Source: Corynebacterium tuberculostearicum (GTDB taxonomy: Bacteria > Actinomycetota > Actinomycetes > Mycobacteriales > Mycobacteriaceae). Taken from it: DNA of 64,000 bases. A program made the translations under genes and the position numbers. The notes beneath the pieces were generated by a model. The model worked only from the letters and a program-made list of their open reading frames with translations. It did not search any database and was not told the DNA's origin. How positions within the stretch are numbered: the stretch's first letter is position 1; the number at the start of each line of letters is the position of its first letter. Of the stretch, positions 40,859 to 49,174 are shown in pieces. The stretch spans positions 1,674,001 to 1,738,000 of the forward strand of contig NZ_CP069791.1 of NCBI RefSeq assembly GCF_016894265.1, read 5' to 3'.

Positions 40859-42424
40859 ATGGATGAAGCCACGGACTATAAGCGGCAGATCAGCCAGCTT
40901 GCTGCCCGCAATCAGAAGTTGGCGGGCTTATTAAAGGAATCGCGTGGGAAGCTCGAACAGCTTTTTGCGGAGCTTAACGCGCTGGCTGAGCCGGCATCGA
41001 CCTACGGCGTTTTCTTAGGCTATTCGCCTACCCACAGCGAGGTGGGAACCACCGCGGAGGTCTACACCAATGGCCGCACCATGCAGCTTAAGGTCTCGCC
41101 CAATGTGGAACCAGGCAGCCTAGTGGCCGGCCAGCAGGTTCGCTTGGGCGATGGCTTCGTGGTGGTGGAAGGGTGCGCACCCGAGCGCACGGGCGAGCTT
41201 GCCACCGTGGTCGAGCGCCTAGGAGAGCAACGCCTCATCGTGGCCAACTCCTCTGGCGAGGAAAAAGTGGTGCTGCTATCGCAGGCATTGCGCGAGGAAG
41301 CCCGCGTGGCAGCAGGCGAGATAGTGTTGGTCGATCCCAAGGCTGCCATCGCGCTGGAAAAGGTGGAAAAGACGGAAGTCTCCCAGCTCTCCCTTGAGGA
41401 GGTCCCCGATGTGCGCTACGAGGACATCGGTGGCCTGGACGAACAGATTTCCCAGATCCGCGATTCCGTGGAACTGCCGTTTATCCATCCGGACCTCTAT
41501 CACCACTACGAGCTACAGCCACCTAAGGGCGTCCTCCTCTATGGCCCGCCAGGGTGCGGTAAGACGCTCATCGCCAAGGCCGTGGCCCATTCCTTGGCGC
41601 AGCAATTGGGCAGCGACGCCCCAAGCTACTTCCTCAATATCAAGGGCCCAGAGTTGCTCAATAAGTATGTAGGCGAGACGGAACGCCGCATCCGCCTCAT
41701 TTTTGAGCGCGCCCGCGAACTAGCCCAGCTGAGTTCTGACCGGCCGGTGGTCATATTCTTTGATGAGATGGAATCCATCTTCCGCACCCGTGGCTCAGGC
41801 GTGTCTTCGGATATGGAAACCACGGTGGTGCCGCAGCTGCTTACGGAACTCGACGGTGTGGAGAGCCTTTCCAATGTGATCGTCATTGGCGCGACCAACC
41901 GCGAGGAGCTCATCGATCCCGCCATCATGCGCCCCGGCCGGCTGGATATTAAGATCCGGGTCAACCGGCCGAATAAAGAGGGCGCCCGCGAGATTTTTGC
42001 ACGCCACTTTGCAGAATCCGTGCCGCACCAGGGCACGCTAGAGGAGCTCATCGCCGCCGCGGTGGACGAGCTGTATGCCGATCGCCCCTTTGTGCAGCTG
42101 CATTTTTCCAGCGGCGAGCGCGAGGTATTGCACTACCGGGACTTTGTCTCCGGCGCGATGATTGCCAATATCCTCTCCCGCGCCAAGAAGCTGGCTATCA
42201 AGGACGAACTGCAGCAGCGTACGGGCAGTGAGCAGGGGATAGGCGGGGGCCACGGGGGCATCGCCAAGCAGCATTTGCTTCAGGCCATCGCGGCCGAGCG
42301 CGCCGAATCCGAGTACGTGCCCACCTCCACCAACCCCGAGGAGTGGACCAAGATCATCTCCCAAGACCATGCAGGTGCCCGCGTTGAGCGGGTGGAGCTA
42401 CTGACCGCTAGGAGGAGCGCATGA
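40859..42424 (+). CDS. arc: Pup-dependent AAA+ unfoldase ARC (Mpa)
   Basis: Hexameric ATPase of 521 residues that binds pupylated proteins. It has an N-terminal coiled coil (about 1-45) for Pup binding, tandem OB domains, then an AAA+ module with Walker [13 protein letters not shown], Walker [11 protein letters not shown] and [18 protein letters not shown]. The C-terminus reads [10 protein letters not shown] and lacks the QYL tail that docks to a 20S proteasome in mycobacteria, and no prcBA is in the cluster. TAGAGT (40846-40851) ends seven bases before ATG 40859 (leaderless); the in-frame GTG 40853 is less likely. It overlaps dop by four bases. Confidence 0.95.
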   Translation: MDEATDYKRQISQLAARNQKLAGLLKESRGKLEQLFAELNALAEPASTYGVFLGYSPTHSEVGTTAEVYTNGRTMQLKVSPNVEPGSLVAGQQVRLGDGFVVVEGCAPERTGELATVVERLGEQRLIVANSSGEEKVVLLSQALREEARVAAGEIVLVDPKAAIALEKVEKTEVSQLSLEEVPDVRYEDIGGLDEQISQIRDSVELPFIHPDLYHHYELQPPKGVLLYGPPGCGKTLIAKAVAHSLAQQLGSDAPSYFLNIKGPELLNKYVGETERRIRLIFERARELAQLSSDRPVVIFFDEMESIFRTRGSGVSSDMETTVVPQLLTELDGVESLSNVIVIGATNREELIDPAIMRPGRLDIKIRVNRPNKEGAREIFARHFAESVPHQGTLEELIAAAVDELYADRPFVQLHFSSGEREVLHYRDFVSGAMIANILSRAKKLAIKDELQQRTGSEQGIGGGHGGIAKQHLLQAIAAERAESEYVPTSTNPEEWTKIISQDHAGARVERVELLTARRSA

Positions 42425-43953
42425 GCCGCGTTGTAGGAACAGAGACCGAGTACGGAATTGCCACCCCGGAGCTGCCGGAGTATTCGCCCATCATTTCGTC
42501 CACGCACGCGGTGGTAGCGTATGCCGCGCTGCACACTGGGGCGCGCTCGCGGTGGGATTTTGCCGAGGAACATCCGCTGCGCGATTCCCGCGGATTCGAT
42601 CTCAAGCGCTACCACACCGTGCCCGTGGTGGATCCTAACGCCATCGGGGTGGCCAATGTGGTCACGGCCAACGGCGCGCGCTTTTATGTGGACCACGCCC
42701 ACCCAGAATATTCCGCGCCGGAATGCACTAATGCTTGGGACGCCACGCTTTACGACGCCGCAGGTGATGCCACGCTGCTGCAAGCCGCCGCGTCCGTAGC
42801 GGGCCTGAGCGGGCAAGGAAAGTCCGTCCTTGCCAACCACGACCCGTGCCCGGCCTTGCGTTTCTACAAAAACAACGTGGACGGCAAGGGCGCGTCTTAT
42901 GGCTCGCACGAGAACTATCAGTACTCCCGCGCCACGGACTTTGACACTATGGCGCAGGCCCTTATCCCGTTCTTCGTGGCCCGCCAGGTAGTCATCGGTG
43001 CCGGGCGCATGGGGATCGGCGAGTCTGGCGAGGAGCCGGGATTCCAGATCTCCCAGCGCGCTGACTATATTGAGCAGGAAATCTCGCTGGAGACCACCCT
43101 CAATCGCGGCATCATCAATACCCGCGACGAGCCGCATGCGGTGCACGCGGACTATGGGCGGCTCCACGTCATCATTGGGGATGCGAATATGTCGCAGACC
43201 TCCACGCTGCTCAAACTGGGCATGACCTCGCTGGTGCTCGATGCGATTGAGCAGGGTGTGGACTTTAGCGATCTCCGCTTGCAGGATGCCGTGGCGGAGG
43301 TCCCGCGCGTCAGCCGCGATCTCAGCCTTCAACATCGCCTCGAGCTTGCCGACGCCCGCCAGCTCGCCGCCCTAGAAATCCTCGCCGAGTACCGCGCTCG
43401 CGTCACCCCACGCACCGACGCAGACCACAAGGTGCTAGCGGCTTGGGACGAGGTAGTTGCGCTCTTGGCGGAAGATCCGATGCAGGCCGCGCACCTGTTG
43501 GATTGGGTGGCGAAGTATCGCCTGATTAAGGGCTACCTTGACCGCGGTATCGATCCGGCAGACCCAAAGCTGCGGCTCATTGACCTGCAGTATGCTGAGA
43601 TCGACCCTGCCAAATCGCTCCATCACGCGCTGGTGCGTAAAGGTCAGATGCGGCAGCTCTTTAGCGCCGTAGAAATTGAACGCGCCTCCGCCAACCCGCC
43701 GGAGGACACTCGAGCGTATTTCCGCGGCCGAGTGACGCAAAAATTCGGCGAGGACATCATCGCCGCGAGCTGGCAAAGCCTCACCGTTCGGGTAGGCGAG
43801 ACAACCGCGGCACCCTGGGCCACGGTTCCGATGGATGAGACCACCGGCCTCACCCGCGCCCAGTGTGAGGAGATCATCGAAGCCGCACGTACGGTGGAGG
43901 ATCTTCTTCAGGGACTCACTGACAGTGGGATTCAGCCCGAGTACCGTAACTAA
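42421..43953 (+). CDS. dop: Deamidase of Pup / depupylase Dop
   Basis: Glutamine-synthetase-like enzyme of 510 residues that converts the C-terminal Gln of Pup to Glu and removes Pup from targets. The N-terminus has the ATP-grasp-like GTETEYGIA motif, then [19 protein letters not shown] with the flexible Dop loop region after it, [17 protein letters not shown] and the [20 protein letters not shown] active-site stretch. Its ATGA start overlaps the arc stop. The pup gene lies 44 bases downstream. Confidence 0.96.
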   Translation: MSRVVGTETEYGIATPELPEYSPIISSTHAVVAYAALHTGARSRWDFAEEHPLRDSRGFDLKRYHTVPVVDPNAIGVANVVTANGARFYVDHAHPEYSAPECTNAWDATLYDAAGDATLLQAAASVAGLSGQGKSVLANHDPCPALRFYKNNVDGKGASYGSHENYQYSRATDFDTMAQALIPFFVARQVVIGAGRMGIGESGEEPGFQISQRADYIEQEISLETTLNRGIINTRDEPHAVHADYGRLHVIIGDANMSQTSTLLKLGMTSLVLDAIEQGVDFSDLRLQDAVAEVPRVSRDLSLQHRLELADARQLAALEILAEYRARVTPRTDADHKVLAAWDEVVALLAEDPMQAAHLLDWVAKYRLIKGYLDRGIDPADPKLRLIDLQYAEIDPAKSLHHALVRKGQMRQLFSAVEIERASANPPEDTRAYFRGRVTQKFGEDIIAASWQSLTVRVGETTAAPWATVPMDETTGLTRAQCEEIIEAARTVEDLLQGLTDSGIQPEYRN

Positions 43954-43997
43954 TAGTCAGACATCGAGGCAGAAGCGAAGGAAAGGACGTCCATACC

Positions 43998-44189
43998 ATG
44001 TCAACCCACCAGTCGCAGGTCACCGGCGGTAACGGCGGCGATGACTCCACCGGGGAGGAAGAGTTTACCTCCACGCAGCTGAGCATCAACACCACCGGCA
44101 CCGATGAATTGCTCGATGAGATCGATGGGCTGCTAGAAAACAACGCCGAGGAATTCGTGCGCTCTTATGTCCAAAAGGGCGGGCAGTAA
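43998..44189 (+). CDS. pup: Prokaryotic ubiquitin-like protein Pup
   Basis: Small, disordered, acidic protein of 63 residues that is ligated to lysines of targets. It ends in GGQ, so the terminal Gln must be deamidated by Dop before ligation. The helix-forming binding region NTTGTDELLDEIDGLLENNA, then FVRSYVQKGGQ is the family core. ATG 43998 follows AAGGAAAGG. PafA starts two bases after its stop. Confidence 0.97.
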   Translation: MSTHQSQVTGGNGGDDSTGEEEFTSTQLSINTTGTDELLDEIDGLLENNAEEFVRSYVQKGGQ

Positions 44190-44191
44190 GG

Positions 44192-45607
44192 GTGAGTGAC
44201 CAGCACCCTGTCTTCGCCCGTCGCATCATGGGCATCGAGACGGAATATGGCTTAACCACCAGCGCGGGCCCAGGAGAACGGGCCCTGAGCCCCGATGAAG
44301 TGGCGCGCGTGCTTTTCCGGCCCATTGTCCAGGAACATTCTTCCTCTAATATCTTTTCCACCAACGCGAGCCGCCTGTACCTCGACGTCGGATCCCACCC
44401 CGAGGTAGCCACCGCCGAGTGCGATAGCTTGAGCCAGCTTCTGGCCTATGAATGCGCCGGCGATGCGATAGTCAACCGGCTGGGCGAACAAGCAGAGCAG
44501 GCCTTTGCCGCCGAGGGGCACCCGCGCGCGGTGTACCTGTTTAAAAACAACGTGGATTCAGCCGGAAACTCCTTTGGTTGCCACGAAAACTACCTCATCA
44601 GCCGCCACATGGTGCTCAAGGATTTGGGGCTGGCGCTCCTTCCGTTCCTTATTACCCGCCAGCTCATCTGCGGCGCCGGCATGGTGCAGCCCGTAAAGGG
44701 CGATAAGCCGGCCCAATTCCTGCTCTCGCAGCGGGCAGACCAGGTGTGGGAAGGTGTGTCTTCTGCCACCACCCGCTCGCGCCCCATCATCAATACACGC
44801 GATGAACCGCACGGCGATTCCAAACGCTTCCGCCGCATGCACGTCATCGTGGGCGATTCCAATATGGCCGAACCAACCATGGCGCTAAAGGTTGGCTCCA
44901 CGCTGCTCATCTTGGAAATGCTGGAGGCAGGATTTGAGCTGCCGGAGTTCGACATCGAAAAACCCATTCACCATATCCGCGCCATCGCGCGCGATATGAC
45001 GGGTTTGACCGAACTGCCGCTTACCGGAGGAGGATCCGTCACCGCGCTCGAGGTCCAACAGCAACTGTGCCAGCGCGCAACCCAATGGTTGGAAGAACGG
45101 GAAGACGCCGGTACTCCCACGGCAGAAATGCGGCGCGTGGTGGATCTCTGGCAGCGCATGCTGCACGCCATTGAGACTCAAGACTTCTCCGGCGTGGACC
45201 GAGAAATCGACTGGGTCATCAAATTGGGACTGCTCGAGCGCTACCGTGCACGGCTGGGTGGTCACTGGGACCACCCCAAGCTCGCCCAGATTGATATGAC
45301 CTACCACGATATCCGGCCGAGCCGCGGGCTCTACCATGTCTTGCTGCGCAAGGGCCTTATCGAACGCTGGATCACAGACTCCGAAATCGAACGAGCCATG
45401 GACACAGCGCCTGCCACCACCCGTGCTGCGCTGCGCGGCCAGTTCCTTGCCGCTGCCCGTAGCCTCGGGGCCAACGTCACCGTTGACTGGACGCGCCTCA
45501 AGGTCAACCGCCCAGAGCCGCGCACCGAAGAGCTCCTAGACCCCTTCGTGGCCGACGATGATCGGGTCGAGGCGTTGCTAGACTATATGCGTCTACACCA
45601 CAGCTAG
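44192..45607 (+). CDS. pafA: Pup-protein ligase PafA
   Basis: Ligase of 471 residues that uses ATP to attach Pup-Glu to lysines of target proteins. Same superfamily as Dop: MGIETEYGLTT at the start, LDVGSHPEVATAECD, KNNVDSAGNSFGCHENY and RDEPHGDSKRFRRMHVIVGD. It lacks the insertion loop found in Dop. Start GTG 44192 lies directly after pup; ATG 44228 would cut off conserved RRIMGIETEYG context. No prcB or prcA lies between pup and pafA, unlike in mycobacteria. Confidence 0.96.
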   Translation: MSDQHPVFARRIMGIETEYGLTTSAGPGERALSPDEVARVLFRPIVQEHSSSNIFSTNASRLYLDVGSHPEVATAECDSLSQLLAYECAGDAIVNRLGEQAEQAFAAEGHPRAVYLFKNNVDSAGNSFGCHENYLISRHMVLKDLGLALLPFLITRQLICGAGMVQPVKGDKPAQFLLSQRADQVWEGVSSATTRSRPIINTRDEPHGDSKRFRRMHVIVGDSNMAEPTMALKVGSTLLILEMLEAGFELPEFDIEKPIHHIRAIARDMTGLTELPLTGGGSVTALEVQQQLCQRATQWLEEREDAGTPTAEMRRVVDLWQRMLHAIETQDFSGVDREIDWVIKLGLLERYRARLGGHWDHPKLAQIDMTYHDIRPSRGLYHVLLRKGLIERWITDSEIERAMDTAPATTRAALRGQFLAAARSLGANVTVDWTRLKVNRPEPRTEELLDPFVADDDRVEALLDYMRLHHS

Positions 45608-45643
45608 AAGCACACGAGCAGCACCAGGGAGACAACACAACAC

Positions 45644-46630
45644 GTGGCAGCACACAACCCCGCGCCGAAACGGCATGATGAGGCGGTAGAAAGACTTACC
45701 AACCTCTCTTTCGCGCTACAGGGCGCCGCCAACTCCGGCGGTAGCCCGGACCGCACTGCCTCCTGGATTCGCCGTCATGTAGCAGGATACGGCGATAAGT
45801 CAGATGAAGCCTTCGCCAAATCTCTGGCACGAGACATCGCAACCCTCCAGCGCGCCGGGGTGCCCATTGTTCATTCCGGTAGCGAAGACGGTGCGCGTTA
45901 TCGCCTTGACTCGAGCAGCTACCAGCTTCCTCCGGTGGAGTTTTCCCCTGAGGAGGCCATGGTTCTAGGTATTGCAGGAGGCGTGGGTACCACCGGCGGC
46001 TTAAGCGATTTTTCCCTGTCGGGATGGACGAAGATTGCTGCCAGCGGCGCCTCGCGCAACCTCGCAGGCGCACCGGTTTACACGGCGGTCAATGACATCA
46101 CGCGAGTCGCCCCAGAAATCATCACCGCGGTGCTCGCTGCGGTGCGCAATCAGCTGCGCATTACGTTTTCCTACCGTGCTAATCCGGCTACTGAGCCGGT
46201 ACGCCGTGTCATGGACCCGTGGGGAGTGGTCAACCGGGACAGTCGCATCTACCTCGTGGGATTCGATGTGGACCGAAACGAACCGCGCGTCTTTCGCGCC
46301 CTCCGCGTCTCTGACATCAAACGCTCGCACGATCCCGCGGAGCACCCCAATCCAACTGAAGATTTGCAGGTATTGGTAGAGCGTGCACTGCACCGAGGGG
46401 AAAAAGTCGATGCGCGCCTTGTCATCCCAGAGGGGCAGGCGAGGGAGCTCATGGATGCTGGCGAGAAACAACCCGATGGCACGGTGCTACTGCAGAAGGT
46501 AGATAAGGATTGGGTCGTGCGCACCGCGGCCGGCTACGCCCCAGAAGTACAGGTGCTCGAACCAGTCGGGGTACGCCAAGAGGTCATCTCCCTTTTACGC
46601 AGGGTGTCGCAATCGCAGGAGGAAGGCTAG
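45644..46630 (+). CDS. pafB: WYL-domain regulator PafB
   Basis: Transcription regulator of 328 residues with an N-terminal winged helix (ERLTNLSFALQ, then RRHVAGYGDKSDEAFAKSLARDIATLQ) and a WYL domain (LRITFSYRANPATEPVRRVMDPWGVV). In mycobacteria PafB and PafC together activate the LexA-independent DNA damage response. Start GTG 45644, 36 bases after pafA; pafC begins two bases after its stop, indicating coexpression. Confidence 0.93.
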   Translation: MAAHNPAPKRHDEAVERLTNLSFALQGAANSGGSPDRTASWIRRHVAGYGDKSDEAFAKSLARDIATLQRAGVPIVHSGSEDGARYRLDSSSYQLPPVEFSPEEAMVLGIAGGVGTTGGLSDFSLSGWTKIAASGASRNLAGAPVYTAVNDITRVAPEIITAVLAAVRNQLRITFSYRANPATEPVRRVMDPWGVVNRDSRIYLVGFDVDRNEPRVFRALRVSDIKRSHDPAEHPNPTEDLQVLVERALHRGEKVDARLVIPEGQARELMDAGEKQPDGTVLLQKVDKDWVVRTAAGYAPEVQVLEPVGVRQEVISLLRRVSQSQEEG

Positions 46631-46632
46631 AC

Positions 46633-47589
46633 ATGGCTGACGGATCGCTAAAGCTCCAAGCGCTGGTGCGCTCTTTGAACCTGATTCCTTACTTTAAAAA
46701 CCATCCCGACAAGACGCCTATGGAAGCGGCCAAAGATTTGGGTATGGATCCTGGCGAACTGAAGGATGCTCTTGACCGGCTCTTTTGTTCAGGCACGGGG
46801 CGCAATACCGAGGATCTCATTGATCTCACCTTCAGTTATCGCGATGGGGTAACCATTCACAACGATCAGGGCTTGAGTCAAGCGCTGCGCCTTACCCCGA
46901 CGGAAGCCGGTGCTTTGCTCCTTACCTTGGAGTCCTTGCAGGCGATGCCAGGGCTAATCGACGCCCGCGCGGTCGAATCCGCCGCCACTAAGCTGCGCGA
47001 CATCATGGATGAAAAGACAGTCGCCATCTATGAGTCGCTGTCTACTCCCGCCCCTGAAGAGACTGATATCCAGGCGCTTTTGACCCAAGCCGTCAATGAA
47101 AGAAAGCGGGTACGGCTGCGTTACTGGAGCGCTTCCTCAAATGCTGAATCCGAGAGGGTGGTGGATCCAGCCCGCATTTTCATCGTCGATTCCGAGCCCT
47201 ACGTCGCCGCTTGGGAGGAAGCAAAGCAAGCGCATCGCACTTTCCGCATCGACCGCATTAGTAAGGCTCGCATCGTGGAGGAAGAATCCCAACCGCACCT
47301 GAAAGACCTCGACTTTGATGCCTCTTCACCCTTTAATTTGGGCGATGAGGACACCGTGCAACTAGCAATTAACCAAGAATTCACGTGGCTGGCTGAGTAT
47401 TACGACATGCGCCTAGGTGAAGAGTTAGGAAATGGGGAAGTAGCTGCAACGATGCCAATGGGATCAGTGGATTGGCTTATTCGCTTTGCCCTTGGTCAAG
47501 CTGATAGGTTGCGGGTAGTGGCTCCTCAATCCGTGGTAAACCTCATTGCGGAGCGAGGAAACACCGCCTTGAGCGGCTATACTCAGTAG
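46633..47589 (+). CDS. pafC: WYL-domain regulator PafC
   Basis: Partner of PafB, 318 residues, with the same layout: winged helix at about 15-60 and a WYL domain (RKRVRLRYWSASSNAESERVVDPARI, then YVAAWEEAKQAHRTFRIDRI). ATG 46633 is preceded by GGAGGAAGG inside the end of pafB. The long in-frame extension from 46510 overlaps pafB and is not family-like. Confidence 0.93.
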   Translation: MADGSLKLQALVRSLNLIPYFKNHPDKTPMEAAKDLGMDPGELKDALDRLFCSGTGRNTEDLIDLTFSYRDGVTIHNDQGLSQALRLTPTEAGALLLTLESLQAMPGLIDARAVESAATKLRDIMDEKTVAIYESLSTPAPEETDIQALLTQAVNERKRVRLRYWSASSNAESERVVDPARIFIVDSEPYVAAWEEAKQAHRTFRIDRISKARIVEEESQPHLKDLDFDASSPFNLGDEDTVQLAINQEFTWLAEYYDMRLGEELGNGEVAATMPMGSVDWLIRFALGQADRLRVVAPQSVVNLIAERGNTALSGYTQ

Positions 47590-47686
47590 CCAGTTACTTG
47601 CCCGTTTACTGCGCCCGCCCGCCGGCAGATAAGTTGGCGGTGATGCTTCCCGGCATGCTGGTGCACTAGTTGAAAGAGGTTTCTCC

Positions 47687-47950
47687 ATGAGCCTAGGACC
47701 TATGGAAATCGGCCTGATCGTTCTTGCCATCGTCTTGCTTTTCGGTGCAAAGAAGTTGCCGGAATTGGCACGCTCTATTGGCCGTTCCGCGCGCATCTTC
47801 AAGTCTGAGGTCAATGAGATGCATTCCGAGGATGCCCAGCGTTCTCAGTCTCAGGCGCAGCTGAACCAGAAGCAGCAGTCCGATGAGGAATTCTGGAACC
47901 GACCAGACATGCAGCCGGGCCAGCAGAACAACACCAATACTCAGCAGTAA
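47687..47950 (+). CDS. tatA: Sec-independent protein translocase TatA
   Basis: Small membrane protein of 87 residues. One N-terminal membrane helix (PMEIGLIVLAIVLLFGAKKLP), the FGAKKLPELARSIG hinge and an amphipathic helix are typical of TatA, followed by a polar, Q-rich tail. It oligomerises to form the passage for folded proteins. ATG 47687 follows GAAAGAGG. TatC is downstream, separated by a structured gap. Confidence 0.95.
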   Translation: MSLGPMEIGLIVLAIVLLFGAKKLPELARSIGRSARIFKSEVNEMHSEDAQRSQSQAQLNQKQQSDEEFWNRPDMQPGQQNNTNTQQ

Positions 47951-47971
47951 ACGCCCCTAACCTGTCGTCGC

Positions 47972-48032
47972 GCGAACACCCCTGCAGCGCGCGGATATGC
48001 ATCCGCAATCCGTGCAGTAGGGAAGTGTTCGC
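47972..48032 (+). other. Large stem-loop between tatA and tatC
   Basis: GCGAACAC (47972-47979) pairs with GTGTTCGC (48025-48032); CCC and TGCA inside pair with TGCA and GGG of the right side with small bulges; the tip is the hairpin GCGGAT-ATGC-ATCCGC (47991-48006). A few Ts follow. It could be a partial terminator or processing site that sets the TatA:TatC ratio; this is inference. Confidence 0.6.
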
Positions 48033-48058
48033 TTCTTTGCGTTGAAAGAGCCACACTG

Positions 48059-49153
48059 ATGTCGTCACAGTCACAGCCTGTACCTGCCCAGAAGGCAAGC
48101 AAGAGCGTGAAGGGAAAGCTGCGCTTTTCGCGCAAGCAGAAGAACCCTACCGGGGAGATGACTTTGGTGGAGCACCTGCAGGAGCTGCGCCGCCGCATCA
48201 TTATTTCCGTGTTAGCGGTTGTTGTCGGGGCCATCATTGGGTTCATTTGGTACCAACGAGCACCATTCGGGCTGTCTCCGTTGGGTGAAATTCTACGAGA
48301 GCCGTATTGTGCGCTGCCCCCCGATAAGCGCGCCTCCTTTAGCGCGGACGGCGAGTGCCGTCTATTGGCCACCAGCCCGTTTGAAATGCTCCTGTTGCGC
48401 CTGAAAGTAGGCGCTTTGGCCGGCACTGTATTGTCCTCGCCGGTGTGGCTGTATCAGGTCTGGGCCTTCGTTGTGCCTGGTCTCCATAAGAACGAGCGCC
48501 GCTACACGTTGAGCTTTGTCAGCGCCGCGGTGGGCCTTTTCGTTGCCGGTGCCGTGCTGGCTTATTTCATCTTGTCCGTGGGTTTGGAATTCCTCATGGG
48601 TATCGGCGCCGAGTATCAAACAGCGGCCCTGACCGGTGAGCGCTATTTCTACTTCCTTTTGGCCCTTCTTCTCATCTTCGGCATTAGCTTTGAGATTCCA
48701 CTGCTTATCGTGTCCCTGAACCTTATTGGCGTACTCGAATATGAGCATGTCAAGGATAAGCGACGTCTCGTCATCGTCATCGTGATGATCTTCGCCGCCT
48801 TCGTCACCCCAGGCCAGGATCCTTTCTCGATGGTGGTACTGGCTGGTTCACTGATCTTGCTCATCGAGATCGCATTCCAGTTCTGCCGCCTCCACGATAA
48901 GCGCATGCAGCGCGAACGCCCCGAGTGGATGGATCTCGATGATGAGACTGCTTCGCCACTTGGCGCTGGACCAGGAGCCATTGGCGGGCCAGCCCCTGTC
49001 GAGGCGCCGAGCAGAGTAAACCCTTCACCGGGACCCTCTCAGCCCGTTTCACATCCAGTACAACAGGCACAGCAGCAGCCGCAGCAGACATGGAGCACCG
49101 GCGCCAGTGGGACTTCGTCGACCAGCGGCGGCTTTTTCGACGATGTCCTCTAG
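48059..49153 (+). CDS. tatC: Sec-independent protein translocase TatC
   Basis: Core Tat receptor of 364 residues with six membrane segments. The family start MTLVEHLQELRRRIIISV and the conserved FxxPGLHKNERR (here FVVPGLHKNERRY) are clear. The C-terminus is an extended polar tail of about 80 residues, rich in P, Q, G and S, after the last membrane segment, longer than in E. coli TatC but common in Actinobacteria. ATG 48059. Confidence 0.95.
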   Translation: MSSQSQPVPAQKASKSVKGKLRFSRKQKNPTGEMTLVEHLQELRRRIIISVLAVVVGAIIGFIWYQRAPFGLSPLGEILREPYCALPPDKRASFSADGECRLLATSPFEMLLLRLKVGALAGTVLSSPVWLYQVWAFVVPGLHKNERRYTLSFVSAAVGLFVAGAVLAYFILSVGLEFLMGIGAEYQTAALTGERYFYFLLALLLIFGISFEIPLLIVSLNLIGVLEYEHVKDKRRLVIVIVMIFAAFVTPGQDPFSMVVLAGSLILLIEIAFQFCRLHDKRMQRERPEWMDLDDETASPLGAGPGAIGGPAPVEAPSRVNPSPGPSQPVSHPVQQAQQQPQQTWSTGASGTSSTSGGFFDDVL

Positions 49154-49174
49154 GCACGGGTAGCCTGGGGAGTC

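Noticed and set aside
43954..44191. 20S proteasome genes prcB/prcA near pup
   Set aside because: Only pup lies between dop and pafA; no frame in the window resembles a proteasome subunit.
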